Assembly (NCBI RefSeq): GCF_003952505.1
Contig: NZ_CP034450.1
Coordinates: 1,178,001 to 1,242,000, forward strand
Reading direction: 5' to 3'
DNA: 64,000 bases
Source: Mesorhizobium sp. M4B.F.Ca.ET.058.02.1.1
GTDB lineage: Bacteria; Pseudomonadota; Alphaproteobacteria; Rhizobiales; Rhizobiaceae
Shown here one piece after another: positions 53,316 to 62,822 of the stretch. Numbering within the stretch: the first letter of the stretch is position 1; every line of letters begins with the position of its first letter. The position numbers and the translations under genes were made by a program. The notes under the pieces were generated by a model. The model was not told where the DNA came from. It did not search any database and saw only the letters and a program-made list of their open reading frames with translations.

Positions 53316-53385
53316 TGGCACAATCGTGTCGCATTGGTCTGTCGGGAGACCGCGTGTTAAAACCGGTCAAACGAGAGTTGACGCG

Positions 53386-54417
<1,032 letters not shown>

Positions 54418-54423
54418 CCGACA

Positions 54424-55401
54424 TTGCTGCGGGGGCTGGGCAAGCATCTCAAATCATTGTTCGTTGCCACCCCACGCGGCGATACTACTACGCCGGGCTA
54501 TCACGCCTACGTCACGCTCCATGACTGGATTGTGCCGAGTTCCAAGCTGTCCAGTGCTATCGGGCCGCTTTCGGGAAAGCATCAATCCGCGCTCGACACC
54601 GCATGGGCCGAACTGGAGAACGGCCTGGCGGGCTGGAGGACGAAACATCTCATTCAGGCGGCTGATCTCGCCGCGGAAATCCGCAACGGCCCGTCGGCGC
54701 CCGACCTCGCCAATACCGTTGTTTCCATTCTCGTCGATCACTCCGGATCGATGCGCGGCCAAAAAATGCTCTACGCCGCCGCTTCCGTCGACATTGCACA
54801 GGAGTTCCTGAGGACGCTAGGCATCAAGGTCGAGCTCCTGGGCTTCACCACGCGCGCCTGGCGCGGTGGGTACTCACGGCAGACCTGGGATGCAGATGGC
54901 CGGCCCAAAAATCCGGGCAGGCTGAACGACCTGCTTCATATCGTTTATCGGGAGGCCGACGATATGCGTCAGGGCAGTATCGGTCATGCTCTCAAGGTGA
55001 TGTTGCGGCCGGACCTGCTCAAGGAAAATATCGACGGCGAGGCCATCGAATGGGCAGCCGACCGGCTGCGGAAACGTCCCGAGCGCCGGAAAATACTGCT
55101 CGTCGTGTCGGACGGGGCGCCGGTCGACGATTCCACGCTTCACGCAAATGGCCCTCGCTATCTCCAAGACCATCTCTTTCAAGTGGCGGTGCAACTGGAG
55201 ACAGCCGGAGACGTTGAGTTGCTGGCGGTTGGTTTTGGTTCCTATGTCGACAACTCCTATCGAGTGTCAACGAATTGCGAGGCACCCGATGAGCTCGGCA
55301 GAACCATGTTGATGGCATTGCAGCGCCAGCTTGTCGCCGGTGGAACGATGTCTGCCGGTGACACGGCGGACGAGGTTGGTAGTTCGCCGTCGCCGAACTG
55401 A
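54424..55401 (+). CDS. Orphan CobT-like von Willebrand factor A protein
   Basis: The 325-residue protein starts at a TTG, 6 bases after hemB. Its N-terminal part has the CobT-type YHAYVTLHDWIVP segment. The vWA domain carries a full MIDAS start (Asp105, Ser107, Ser109 in VDHSGSMRG). CobT signatures follow: VELLGFTTRAWRGG, NPGRLNDLLHIVYREAD, LLKENIDGEAIEWAADRL, KILLVVSDGAPVDDSTL. CobT works with the AAA+ protein CobS to drive CobN, the cobaltochelatase. The long acidic CobT middle is missing, and no CobS or CobN gene is in the window. It may serve another MoxR-type ATPase. Confidence 0.82.
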   Translation: MLRGLGKHLKSLFVATPRGDTTTPGYHAYVTLHDWIVPSSKLSSAIGPLSGKHQSALDTAWAELENGLAGWRTKHLIQAADLAAEIRNGPSAPDLANTVVSILVDHSGSMRGQKMLYAAASVDIAQEFLRTLGIKVELLGFTTRAWRGGYSRQTWDADGRPKNPGRLNDLLHIVYREADDMRQGSIGHALKVMLRPDLLKENIDGEAIEWAADRLRKRPERRKILLVVSDGAPVDDSTLHANGPRYLQDHLFQVAVQLETAGDVELLAVGFGSYVDNSYRVSTNCEAPDELGRTMLMALQRQLVAGGTMSAGDTADEVGSSPSPN

Positions 55402-55528
55402 TCATTCTCCTGAACTTGCCGGGGCGCGATCCGCATCCATCCGCGCACCAGATACCGCTTGCAATACGCAATCAGTTAGACTAACCACTAACTGCTTGCA
55501 AAATACAACTGGTTATGAAGGAGGTAGC

Positions 55529-56175
55529 ATGTCCAAGCTTCGCGTCAGTGCATTCACCCTGTCGCTTGACGGCTTCGGCGCCGGTCCGGATCAGGATCTC
55601 GCCAACCCGCTCGGTATCGGCGGCGAGAACCTGCACAAATGGATGATCGGCACCCGCTTTTTTCGCAAGATTGTGATGGGCAAGGACGGCGGTACCACCG
55701 GCACGGACGACGCGTTCGCCACGCGCAGCTTCGAGAATGTCGGCGCCTGGATCCTCGGCCGCAACATGTTCGGCCCGATCCGCGGCGAATGGCCGGACGA
55801 GACCTGGAAGGGCTGGTGGGGCGACAACCCCCCTATCACGTGCCGACCTTCGTGCTGACGCATCACAAGCGGGCGCCGATCGCCATGGAAGGCGGCACGA
55901 CCTTTTACTTCGTCACCGACGGCATCCACTCGGCGCTGGAGCAAGCCAGGGAGGCGGCTGGCGGCAAGGATGTGCGGGTCGGCGGCGGCGTTTCGACCAT
56001 CCGACAATATCTGCACGAGAAGCTCATAGACGAGATGCACCTAGCGGTATCGCCGGTGCTGCTCGGCAAGGGCGAGCATCTTTTCGCCGGCCTGGACATG
56101 CCCGGCCTTGGCTATCGCTGCACCGAGCAGGTGGCAACGCCCCTCGCCACGCATGTGGTGATTGAGCGGGCGTGA
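55529..56175 (+). pseudogene. Dihydrofolate reductase family protein (RibD C-like), frameshifted
   Basis: From the ATG at 55529 (GGAGG 6 bases upstream) the first frame reads LRVSAFTLSLDGFGAGPDQD, then WILGRNMFGPIRGEW, the YyaP/RibD-C type fold. At the six-C run 55828-55833 the frame turns to ITCRPSC and stops. The frame shifted by one carries the rest (YHVPTFVLTHHKRAPIAMEGGTTFYFV, then LIDEMHLAVSPVLLGKGEHLF) to 56175. One extra C would restore a 215-residue protein. Either a recent mutation or a sequencing error is possible. The role in this family is a reductase or bleomycin-type resistance-like function; the substrate is unknown. Confidence 0.82.
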
Positions 56176-56183
56176 TTACAGCT

Positions 56184-56353
56184 CTTTCTCCCCGTTCACG
56201 GGGAGAAATGCCCGGCAGGGCAATGAGGGGCCGCGCTGCCGGTTGAAGATTGGCGACAAGCCGCTGACGGCGAACTAAGGCTCAATTGCTGACGTCGGCG
56301 CCGCCCCTCATCCGCCCTTCGGGCACCTTCTCCCCGTAAACGGGGAGAAGGAA
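56184..56353. repeat. Pair of inverted CTCCCCGT/ACGGGGAG repeat units
   Basis: The left unit, about 56184-56236, has TTTCTCCCCGTTCACGGGGAG and the tail CCCGGCAGGGCAATGAGGGG. The right unit, about 56299-56353, is similar in inverted order (CCCCTCATCCGCCC ... TCTCCCCGTAAACGGGGAG). They fill the gap between the DHFR-like gene and ppk2 and are related to the pair at 5681-5866. Confidence 0.8.
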
Positions 56354-56362
56354 AAAAGATGC

Positions 56363-57283
56363 TCAATACTTCTCCGGCACGTAAAGCTCGCGCGGCAGCA
56401 CCTGGCGCTCGTATTCGGGATTGAAGACGCGCTCGGGCAGCGTGATCTCCTCGTGCGGAACCTCCTCATAGGGAAACTGCTGCAGCAGATGGTCGATGCA
56501 GTTCAGCCGGGCGCGCTTCTTGTCGTTGCCCTCGACGATGAACCAGGGCGCCTCGGGGATGTTGGTACGGGCGAAGGTCTCTTCCTTGGCCTTGGTATAC
56601 TGCTCCCACCGCACGCGCGACTGCAGGTCCATCGGCGACAGCTTCCACTGCTTCATCGGGTCGTGGATGCGCATCAGGAAGCGCATCTGCTGCTCCTCGT
56701 CGGTGATCGAGAACCAGTATTTGACCAGCGTTATGCCGGAGCGCACCAGCATGCGTTCGAATTCCGGCACGTCGTGGAAGAATTCCTCCACCTGGTCCGG
56801 CCCGGCAAAGCCCATCACCCGCTCGACGCCGGAGCGGTTGTACCAGGAGCGGTCGAACAGCACGATCTCGCCGCCGGCAGGCAGATGCGGCACGTAGCGC
56901 TGGAAATACCACTGCGACTTCTCGCGCTCGGTCGGCGCCGGCAGCGCCACGACGCGGCAGATGCGCGGATTGAGCCGCTGGGTGATGCGCTTGATGACGC
57001 CGCCCTTGCCGGCCGAGTCGCGGCCTTCGAAGATCACGACGACCTTCTTCTTGTGGTAGGCCACCCAGGACTGCAGCTTGATCAGCTCGGATTGCAGCCG
57101 CAGCAGGTCACGGAAATATTGCTGCCGCTCGATCGAAGGCGGATGCGAATCCTTGTAGATCTTGGCGATCTCCAGCGACAGCGCCGGCTCCGATAGCTCC
57201 AGTTCGTAGTCCTCGTCGAGCGTGTCGGCGAGTTCGGCTTCCAGCCAGTCCCTGGCTCCGGAATTCGATTTCAGTTCGTTCAT
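56363..57283 (-). CDS. ppk2: Polyphosphate kinase 2 (class I type)
   Basis: The 306-residue protein has Walker A EGRDSAGKGG at about residues 86-95, the lid segment RITQRLNPRICRVVALPAPTEREK and Walker B-like GEIVLFDRSWYNRSGVERVMGF. A single kinase domain of this length matches the class I PPK2 of Sinorhizobium. It moves phosphate between polyphosphate and nucleoside diphosphates, mainly making ATP or GTP. The ATG with GGAG 8 bases upstream was chosen over an in-frame start 63 bases earlier. It is divergent from the aldo/keto reductase gene across about 240 bases in which no other gene is seen. Confidence 0.95.
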   Translation of the reverse strand: MNELKSNSGARDWLEAELADTLDEDYELELSEPALSLEIAKIYKDSHPPSIERQQYFRDLLRLQSELIKLQSWVAYHKKKVVVIFEGRDSAGKGGVIKRITQRLNPRICRVVALPAPTEREKSQWYFQRYVPHLPAGGEIVLFDRSWYNRSGVERVMGFAGPDQVEEFFHDVPEFERMLVRSGITLVKYWFSITDEEQQMRFLMRIHDPMKQWKLSPMDLQSRVRWEQYTKAKEETFARTNIPEAPWFIVEGNDKKRARLNCIDHLLQQFPYEEVPHEEITLPERVFNPEYERQVLPRELYVPEKY

Positions 57284-57526
57284 CGTGCTGCTCCGCGTGC
57301 CAGCCTGCCATGTGTGGTGGGATGACACCCTGCTGCCGCGCGCCATCCTGAGCCGACTTCAATAAAGGCCGGCAATGACGGTTTTATTGCAATACCGTCG
57401 CTTGAGATTTGAACGACCGCTCGCCGCGACAGGGCGACAAACCGGTGAACTTGTCCTACAAATATGCGTTCTCATTCGGGCAGCCCGCTCGTGGCGCCTC
57501 TCCCAATGCAATCGCGAGGATCTCAA

Positions 57527-58570
57527 ATGGAATACCGCACACTCGGCCGTTCCGGGCTGAAGGTTTCGACGTTGACGCTCGGCACCATGACCTTCGGCGG
57601 CGCCGGCGCCTTCGCGGCGGTCGGCAAGACCGACCTCAATGAAGCGAGCCGGATGATCGATCTCTGCATCGATGCCGGCATCAACCTCATCGACACCGCC
57701 AATGTCTATTCGAACGGGATTTCGGAAGAGATCATCGGCGAGGCTCTGGGCGGCAAGCGCAAGGACGACGTGCTGATCGCCTCCAAGGCGCGCATGCGCA
57801 TCGGCAAGGGTCCCAACGACGAGGGCCTGTCGCGCCATCACCTGATCCGCGAGTGCGAGAAGAGCCTGAAGCGGCTGAAGACCGATGTCATCGACATCTA
57901 CTTCCTGCACGAATGGGATGGCGTGACGCCGCTGGAGGAGACGATTGCCGCGCTCGACACGCTGGTGAGCCAAGGCAAGATCCGCTATGTCGGCTGCTCG
58001 AACTATTCCGGCTGGCAGGTGATGAAGGCGCTCGCCATCAGCGACAGCAGCCACCAGCCGCGTTTCGTCACCCAGCAGATCCACTACACGCTCGAGGCCC
58101 GCGAGGCCGAATACGAGCTCTTGCCTATCGCGGTCGACCAGGGGCTCGGCGTGCTGGTGTGGAGCCCGCTCGCCGGCGGATTGCTCAGCGGCAAGTACGA
58201 CCGCAACAGCCCAACCGCCCGCCAGCTCGGCGGCTGGTCGGAGCCGCCGATCCGCGACCAAGACCGGCTGTGGCAGATCGTCGACGTGCTCGTCGACATC
58301 GGCAAGGCCAGGGGCGTATCGGGCGCGCAGGTGGCGCTCGCCTGGCTGCTCGGCCGGCCGGCCGTCTCGTCGCTGGTGATCGGCGCCCGCAGCGAGGCGC
58401 AGCTCAAGGACAACATCGCCGCCGCCAGCCTGACTCTGTCCTTCGACGAGCGTGCGCGGCTCGACGCCGTCAGCCGGCCGCCGGTCCTCTACCCCTATTG
58501 GCACCAGCAGCTGACGGCCAAGGGCCGCTTCGGACCGGCCGACCTGGTGCTCGACCGCAGCGATATCTGA
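57527..58570 (+). CDS. Aldo/keto reductase (YajO/IolS-like)
   Basis: The 347-residue TIM-barrel enzyme has the AKR tetrad: Asp and Tyr in LIDTANVYSNG, Lys in VLIASKARM and His in IYFLHEWDG. WSPLAGGLLSGKY and VVSSLVIGARSEAQLKDN mark the NADPH site. Unlike the protein at 4802-5674, the catalytic His is present, so it is a normal reductase of carbonyl compounds; the substrate is unknown. GAGGA lies 7 bases before the ATG. It is convergent with the GT90 gene. Confidence 0.92.
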   Translation: MEYRTLGRSGLKVSTLTLGTMTFGGAGAFAAVGKTDLNEASRMIDLCIDAGINLIDTANVYSNGISEEIIGEALGGKRKDDVLIASKARMRIGKGPNDEGLSRHHLIRECEKSLKRLKTDVIDIYFLHEWDGVTPLEETIAALDTLVSQGKIRYVGCSNYSGWQVMKALAISDSSHQPRFVTQQIHYTLEAREAEYELLPIAVDQGLGVLVWSPLAGGLLSGKYDRNSPTARQLGGWSEPPIRDQDRLWQIVDVLVDIGKARGVSGAQVALAWLLGRPAVSSLVIGARSEAQLKDNIAAASLTLSFDERARLDAVSRPPVLYPYWHQQLTAKGRFGPADLVLDRSDI

Positions 58571-58584
58571 GGGGCCGCAACGGG

Positions 58585-59556
58585 TCAGCCGGCGATGAAG
58601 CGCCAGACTTCGGGATCCGGTTTGACCTGGCCGCTCAGCACGAAATATTTGTAGAGGACGAGCAGCGAGATCGCCTGTTCGTCCCGCTCGTTGCGGAATT
58701 TTCGGCAATAGGCGTTGGCGGCGGCGACGATGCGTTCGGCCTCGGCCGGGTGCCTTTCGAAATGACGCACCTTGTCGGCGAGATCGGAGAAGTCAGGCGC
58801 CAGCTGCACATAGTGGACACCGGCCCTGACCTCGCTTTCGGTGAACCAGGTCTCGTAAGTCGGTGGCGGCATCAGGCAGAGCGAGTTCGAGCTCATGATC
58901 CATTTGAGGTTGGTCGCGACATCGTTGCCTTCGAGCGAGACAATGTAGCGGTAGCGCCGCTGCTCATCGATGGTGAGATAGGGTTTTTGGTATTCGGCCT
59001 TCGCGTCCTTTTTCGGCGTCCCGACATCGCAGATCGGCAAGTGGCGCACCGCATCGAGGAACCGCGTGCGGATCGGGTTGTTGAGATCGCCGCGCCAAAC
59101 CACCAACGGACGCTTGTCGGCGAAGGGCTGCCGGTCGGCGGGCATCTGGAAGTGGCGGAACTTGTCCAGCTTCATCAGCACCGCATTGCCGTTGCCGTCC
59201 ATGATCGGCCGGTCCTTGACGATCGCCGGCATCTTGGGAACGTCGATGACATCGCCAAATTCGAGGTCGATGAGCAGCACCGGATCAAAATAGCGGGCAA
59301 ATTCCTTGAGGTCGTAATAATACATGCTCGGCGAGAACGGCAGCCGGCTGACCGGCACCGCTGCCGGGCTCGGCACAAAGGGCTGCTGCAGCCTGTTATA
59401 GAAGTTCACCCGCTCGCGGACCGAGCCGTCCGACCGCCGTGCCTGCTCAAGCCATCCCCTCAGCCGGTGGCGGAACAGCGCCTGCGGAGCGAGGTCGCGC
59501 GCGAAGTTGCGCGCGTAGTAAAACACCTTGGCTGCGGTTCGGAGAGGCGTGGCCAT
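58585..59556 (-). CDS. Glycosyl transferase family 90 (CAP10-like, LPS-modifying)
   Basis: The 323-residue protein carries the GT90/CAP10 features RPLVVWRGDLNNPIRTRFLDAVRHL, YRYIVSLEGNDVATNLKWIMSSNSLCLMPPPTYETWFTE and LAPDFSDLADKVRHFERHPAEAERIVAAANAYCRKF. No signal peptide is evident. Bacterial relatives modify lipopolysaccharide core sugars. It may alter the outer surface of this organism; donor and acceptor sugars are unknown. About 170 bases upstream, up to the GntR gene end, contain nothing recognisable. Confidence 0.88.
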   Translation of the reverse strand: MATPLRTAAKVFYYARNFARDLAPQALFRHRLRGWLEQARRSDGSVRERVNFYNRLQQPFVPSPAAVPVSRLPFSPSMYYYDLKEFARYFDPVLLIDLEFGDVIDVPKMPAIVKDRPIMDGNGNAVLMKLDKFRHFQMPADRQPFADKRPLVVWRGDLNNPIRTRFLDAVRHLPICDVGTPKKDAKAEYQKPYLTIDEQRRYRYIVSLEGNDVATNLKWIMSSNSLCLMPPPTYETWFTESEVRAGVHYVQLAPDFSDLADKVRHFERHPAEAERIVAAANAYCRKFRNERDEQAISLLVLYKYFVLSGQVKPDPEVWRFIAG

Positions 59557-59725
59557 CGTTGGTCACCTGGACTGGGGGCAAAATGCTCTTAGCATCAGTC
59601 CGTCGAACTTTCACACTGCAAACTGCACGGCACCGCCGGCCGGCCGAGAGCCGGCTGGGTTGGCGGGCGCAATGCCGCGCAAGCCATTGTGCGGGTGACG
59701 GTTCAGTCCAGGGCGATGGTCGCGA

Positions 59726-60391
59726 TCACGCGGCGACGACGGCGAAGCCCCGGGCCCGCAGGCCGCGCCGGTCGTCGCGCAGCGACGTCACCAGCCGGTT
59801 GCGGCTGCCGACGATATGGGCTGAAAGCAATCGCGCCGCCGCTTCCGCATCGCCCACCCGCACAGCCGCCAGTACGGCATGATGCTCCGCCCATGCGCGG
59901 CCGAGTGCCGCCTCGTCGCGTACCTCCAGCCAGCGCGCGCGGGAGAGCCTGGTCATCGCATCGCGCACCGCCCGAAACAAGAATTCGTTGCCGGAGAGCC
60001 TGGCCAGCTCGATGTGGAAATCCATGCCGATGCGGCGCCATTCCTCGCGCGGAGTGCCTGCATCGCAGGACTCCAGCATCGCCTCGATGGCGTCGACGGC
60101 GCTTCTGTCCTCCAGCAGGCAGGTCAGCCTGACGGCGGCCACCTCGACCGCCTCGCGATAGACGGCGATTTGTTCGAGTTCGGCCAGATTGATGGGCGAG
60201 ACCGTCCAGCCGCGCCCGTCGCGGCAGATCAGCCCTTCGGTTTCCAGCCGCAGCAGCGCGGCCCTGACCGGCGTGCGCGAGGCGGCGAAGCGGCTCTCGA
60301 TCCAGCGCTCGGTCAGGCGCTCGCCGGGCCCGATCTCAAGACCGAGGATCATCTCGCGAAGCTGCCGTTCGACGCTCTGCATCTGCGACAT
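59726..60391 (-). CDS. GntR family regulator (FadR-like, FCD domain)
   Basis: The 221-residue protein has an N-terminal winged helix (VERQLREMILGLEIGPGERLTERWIESRFAASRTPVRAALLRLETEGLI, about 6-54) and a C-terminal all-helical FCD domain. The latter has metal-binding His-type segments such as FHIELARLSGNEFLFRAV and WAEHHAVLAAVRVGDAEAAARLLSAHI. It is divergent from an MFS efflux gene across 115 bases with a clear operator. The start at MSQMQSVERQ was chosen at the family N-terminus. The effector is unknown. Confidence 0.92.
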   Translation of the reverse strand: MSQMQSVERQLREMILGLEIGPGERLTERWIESRFAASRTPVRAALLRLETEGLICRDGRGWTVSPINLAELEQIAVYREAVEVAAVRLTCLLEDRSAVDAIEAMLESCDAGTPREEWRRIGMDFHIELARLSGNEFLFRAVRDAMTRLSRARWLEVRDEAALGRAWAEHHAVLAAVRVGDAEAAARLLSAHIVGSRNRLVTSLRDDRRGLRARGFAVVAA

Positions 60392-60442
60392 GGCGGTTCC
60401 GTTCGTATGGCCGCATTGACAGCGGCAGGGTTGAGGTCCATG

Positions 60443-60478
60443 ACGGATACCAGCTTGGTATCCCAAATTGGTATCCGT
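60443..60478. promoter_or_regulatory. GntR-type operator between the regulator and MFS gene
   Basis: Outer arms ACGGATACC and GGTATCCGT are perfect inverted repeats. Inside, GGATACC and GGTATCC form a second palindrome around AGCTT. Three copies of the GGTATCC half site in 36 bases suggest two operator sites for the divergently encoded GntR regulator. Confidence 0.75.
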
Positions 60479-60506
60479 AACAACCCCACCATGGCACGGG
60501 CATGAG

Positions 60507-61760
60507 ATGAGCAAGAACGGCAGCGAACAGGGCGGCTACAACGTCCACTGGCGGCGCAATCTCGCCGTCTGCTTCGCGGGCTCGTTCAGCACGCTCATCG
60601 CCATGACCTTGCTGCTGCCCTTCCTGCCGCTCTATGTCGAGCAGTTGGGCGCCGAGGGCCATGCCGCGATCGTGCAATGGTCGGGCATCGCCTACGGTGC
60701 CACCTTCTTCGCGGCCGCCCTTGTGGCGCCGCTGTGGGGACGGCTGGGCGACCGCTACGGCCGCAAGCTGATGCTGGTGCGTGCCAGTTTCGGCATGGCG
60801 ATCTGCATGTCGCTGACCGGCATGGTCGAAACCGTCTGGCAACTGGTTCTGCTGCGCCTGCTGATCGGCTTTGCCGGCGGCTATTCGTCGGGCTCGACCA
60901 TCCTGGTCGCCATGCAGACACCGAAGGAGCGTTCCGGCTGGGCGCTGGGCGTGCTCTCGGCCGGCATCACGGCGGGTGGCCTGGTCGGGCCGCTGCTGGG
61001 TGGCGCATTGCCGCCGGTGATCGGCATCCGCGCCACCTTCCTGCTGTCGGGCGGCGTCATCTTCCTCGCCTTCCTGGCGACGACCTTCCTGATCAAGGAG
61101 ACCCCTCGCCCGGCGGCGGCCAAAACTGGAGCTGCGTCAAAGCCGAAAAGCGGCTGGTCGCAGATCCCCGACAAGCGCCCGGTCGTCGCCATGCTGGCGA
61201 CCGGCATGCTGCTCGCCTTCGCTACCATGTCGATCGAGCCGATCATCACTGTCTATGTGCAGCAGCTGATCGAGGACGAGAGCCGGGTGACCTTGGTCGC
61301 CGGGGTGGTCATGTCGGCGGCGGCGCTCGGCGCCATCCTGTCGGCCTCGTGGCTGGGCAAGCTCGCCGACCGCATCGGCCACTGGAACGTGGTGATCGCC
61401 GCGCTTGCCATCTCGGCCCTGCTGTTGATCCCACAGGCCTTCGTCACAGAGGGCTGGCAGTTGATCGGTCTGCGCTTCCTGATGGGTCTGGCGCTGGGCG
61501 GGCTCCTGCCCTGCATCACCAGCGTCATCCGCCACAACGTGCCGGACGGCGTCGGCGGCAATGTGCTGGGCCTGTCAATCTCGGCGCAATATGTCGGCCA
61601 GGTGGCCGGGCCACTGCTCGGCGGCTTTGCCGGAGGCCATTTCGGCATGCGCTCGGTATTCCTGGGAACATCGCTGCTGATGGCCGGCGGCGCGGCCTAC
61701 AACTGGATTGTCCAGTCGCGGCGCACGCGCAACATACTGGCGCAAGCCGGCAGTTCCTGA
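60507..61760 (+). CDS. MFS multidrug efflux transporter (MdtG-like)
   Basis: The 417-residue protein has twelve membrane helices. MFS signatures include GRLGDRYGRKLMLVRASFGMAI after the second helix and LAGGxxxG-type sequence LSAGITAGGLVGPLLGG in the antiporter motif C position. The layout resembles MdtG/EmrD drug exporters. An in-frame start upstream would place the operator inside the gene, so MSKNGSEQGG was chosen. The adjacent GntR gene probably controls it. The substrate is unknown. Confidence 0.9.
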   Translation: MSKNGSEQGGYNVHWRRNLAVCFAGSFSTLIAMTLLLPFLPLYVEQLGAEGHAAIVQWSGIAYGATFFAAALVAPLWGRLGDRYGRKLMLVRASFGMAICMSLTGMVETVWQLVLLRLLIGFAGGYSSGSTILVAMQTPKERSGWALGVLSAGITAGGLVGPLLGGALPPVIGIRATFLLSGGVIFLAFLATTFLIKETPRPAAAKTGAASKPKSGWSQIPDKRPVVAMLATGMLLAFATMSIEPIITVYVQQLIEDESRVTLVAGVVMSAAALGAILSASWLGKLADRIGHWNVVIAALAISALLLIPQAFVTEGWQLIGLRFLMGLALGGLLPCITSVIRHNVPDGVGGNVLGLSISAQYVGQVAGPLLGGFAGGHFGMRSVFLGTSLLMAGGAAYNWIVQSRRTRNILAQAGSS

Positions 61761-61791
61761 CACGTTCGCCTTTTGCGGATAAACCCACCCG

Positions 61792-62172
61792 ATGAACGGC
61801 AAGCTGAAGGACTGGGCGCGCACGATCAAGCAAGACGTGCACGCGATCTATCTCGCGGCCGGTGATGCCCGTACGCCTTGGTATGCGAAGGTGCTGGCGC
61901 TATGTGTCGCCGGCTATGCCCTGTCTCCAATAGACTTGATTCCCGACTTCATCCCGGTGCTGGGATATCTCGATGACGCAATCATTGTGCCGCTCGGCAT
62001 CCTGGCCGTGCTGAAGATGATTCCACCGGAGGTCATGGCAGAACATCGAGCCGCTGCCGCGCTTGCGGGAGAGCGCCCGGTGAGTCGGGTAGCCGCAGTC
62101 GTCATCGCTTCCGTCTGGGGCGCATCTGCCACACTGGCGGCCTGGCTCGGCTATCGCTACTTCATCGGCTGA
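61792..62172 (+). CDS. YkvA/DUF1232 family membrane protein
   Basis: The 126-residue protein has the DUF1232 motif at about residues 30-66 (PWYAKVLALCVAGYALSPIDLIPDFIPVLGYLDD), which contains YALSPIDLIPDFIPVLG. A C-terminal membrane helix follows. The family is of unknown function, sometimes linked to stress. It follows the MFS gene after 31 bases and may share its transcript. Confidence 0.9.
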   Translation: MNGKLKDWARTIKQDVHAIYLAAGDARTPWYAKVLALCVAGYALSPIDLIPDFIPVLGYLDDAIIVPLGILAVLKMIPPEVMAEHRAAAALAGERPVSRVAAVVIASVWGASATLAAWLGYRYFIG

Positions 62173-62230
62173 GTTCGCGACACCATCCGCGCTTTCACTA
62201 CATCGGTCGTATGGCAGGAGGCACCCCCAT

Positions 62231-62605
62231 ATGGGCACAACTGAACAAGCAGCTAGCGGAGGCAGCCGCATCTTCGTTCTTGCCGGCGGCCTCTGCGGCG
62301 CGGCGGGCGTGGCGCTGTCGGCCGCGGCCGCGCATCTGGGCGGCGGCTTCGTCGGCACGGCGGCGTCTTTCCTGCTCATGCACGCGCCGGTCTTCCTCGC
62401 CGTCGGGCTGATCGGCGCCGACCGCGCCCTGCGAATCGCAAGCCTGGTCCTGCTTTTCGGGCTGGTGCTTTTCTGCGGCGATCTTCTCGCCCGCGACTTC
62501 CTGGGTTCGCGGCTGTTTCCGATGTCGGCGCCGATCGGCGGCACCCTCCTGATTGCAGGCTGGCTGGCGATCGCCGGTTCGGCCCTCGTCCTGCGTCGCG
62601 CCTGA
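62231..62605 (+). CDS. DUF423-like small membrane protein
   Basis: The 124-residue protein has four hydrophobic segments and the DUF423 pattern of glycine-rich first helix (FVLAGGLCGAAGVALSAAAAHL) and LLFGLVLFCGDLLARDFLG ... FPMSAPIGGTLLIAGWLAIAGSAL. Its function is unknown. GGAGG lies upstream of the ATG. It is convergent with the micro-protein gene, with 9 bases between stops. Confidence 0.85.
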   Translation: MGTTEQAASGGSRIFVLAGGLCGAAGVALSAAAAHLGGGFVGTAASFLLMHAPVFLAVGLIGADRALRIASLVLLFGLVLFCGDLLARDFLGSRLFPMSAPIGGTLLIAGWLAIAGSALVLRRA

Positions 62606-62614
62606 GACCGGCGC

Positions 62615-62764
62615 TCAGTCCTGCCGGCGCTCGCGCCTTGCCAGCCATTCGCGACTGCGCACGGCCGGCCCTGTGAGGCGCCGCCGCTCCGGCCGCTCGG
62701 ACGCCGGAGAGATGCCCCAATAGTTGCGATAGATATCCTCGAACAGATGGTTCATCGGATGCAT
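62615..62764 (-). CDS. Micro-protein A, paralogue of the neighbouring micro-protein
   Basis: The 49-residue product begins MHPMNHLFEDIYRNYWGISP and ends in a strongly basic stretch (RPERRR and RREWLARRERRQD-like sequence). AGAGGA lies about 10 bases before the ATG. It shares the N-terminal MHPxNxLFEDxYRNxWGI with the micro-protein at 62823-62966, which confirms that both frames are real. An operator-like palindrome lies 18 bases upstream of its start. There is no signal peptide or membrane helix, and no known family was recognised. Confidence 0.7.
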   Translation of the reverse strand: MHPMNHLFEDIYRNYWGISPASERPERRRLTGPAVRSREWLARRERRQD

Positions 62765-62781
62765 AGCTTTGTTCCTCTGAA

Positions 62782-62795
62782 TTGAATCGATCCAA
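62782..62795. promoter_or_regulatory. LacI-type palindrome, copy 1
   Basis: TTGAATCGATCCAA, nearly symmetric around a central CG as is typical of LacI-family operators. It lies 18-31 bases upstream of the micro-protein A start. Confidence 0.6.
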
Positions 62796-62822
62796 TCGAT
62801 CGACGTGAAAAAGACCGACCGC

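Noticed and set aside
57853-59592. A 579-codon frame overlapping the aldo/keto reductase and the GT90 gene
   Set aside because: It crosses two well-supported genes in other frames and has no recognisable motif.
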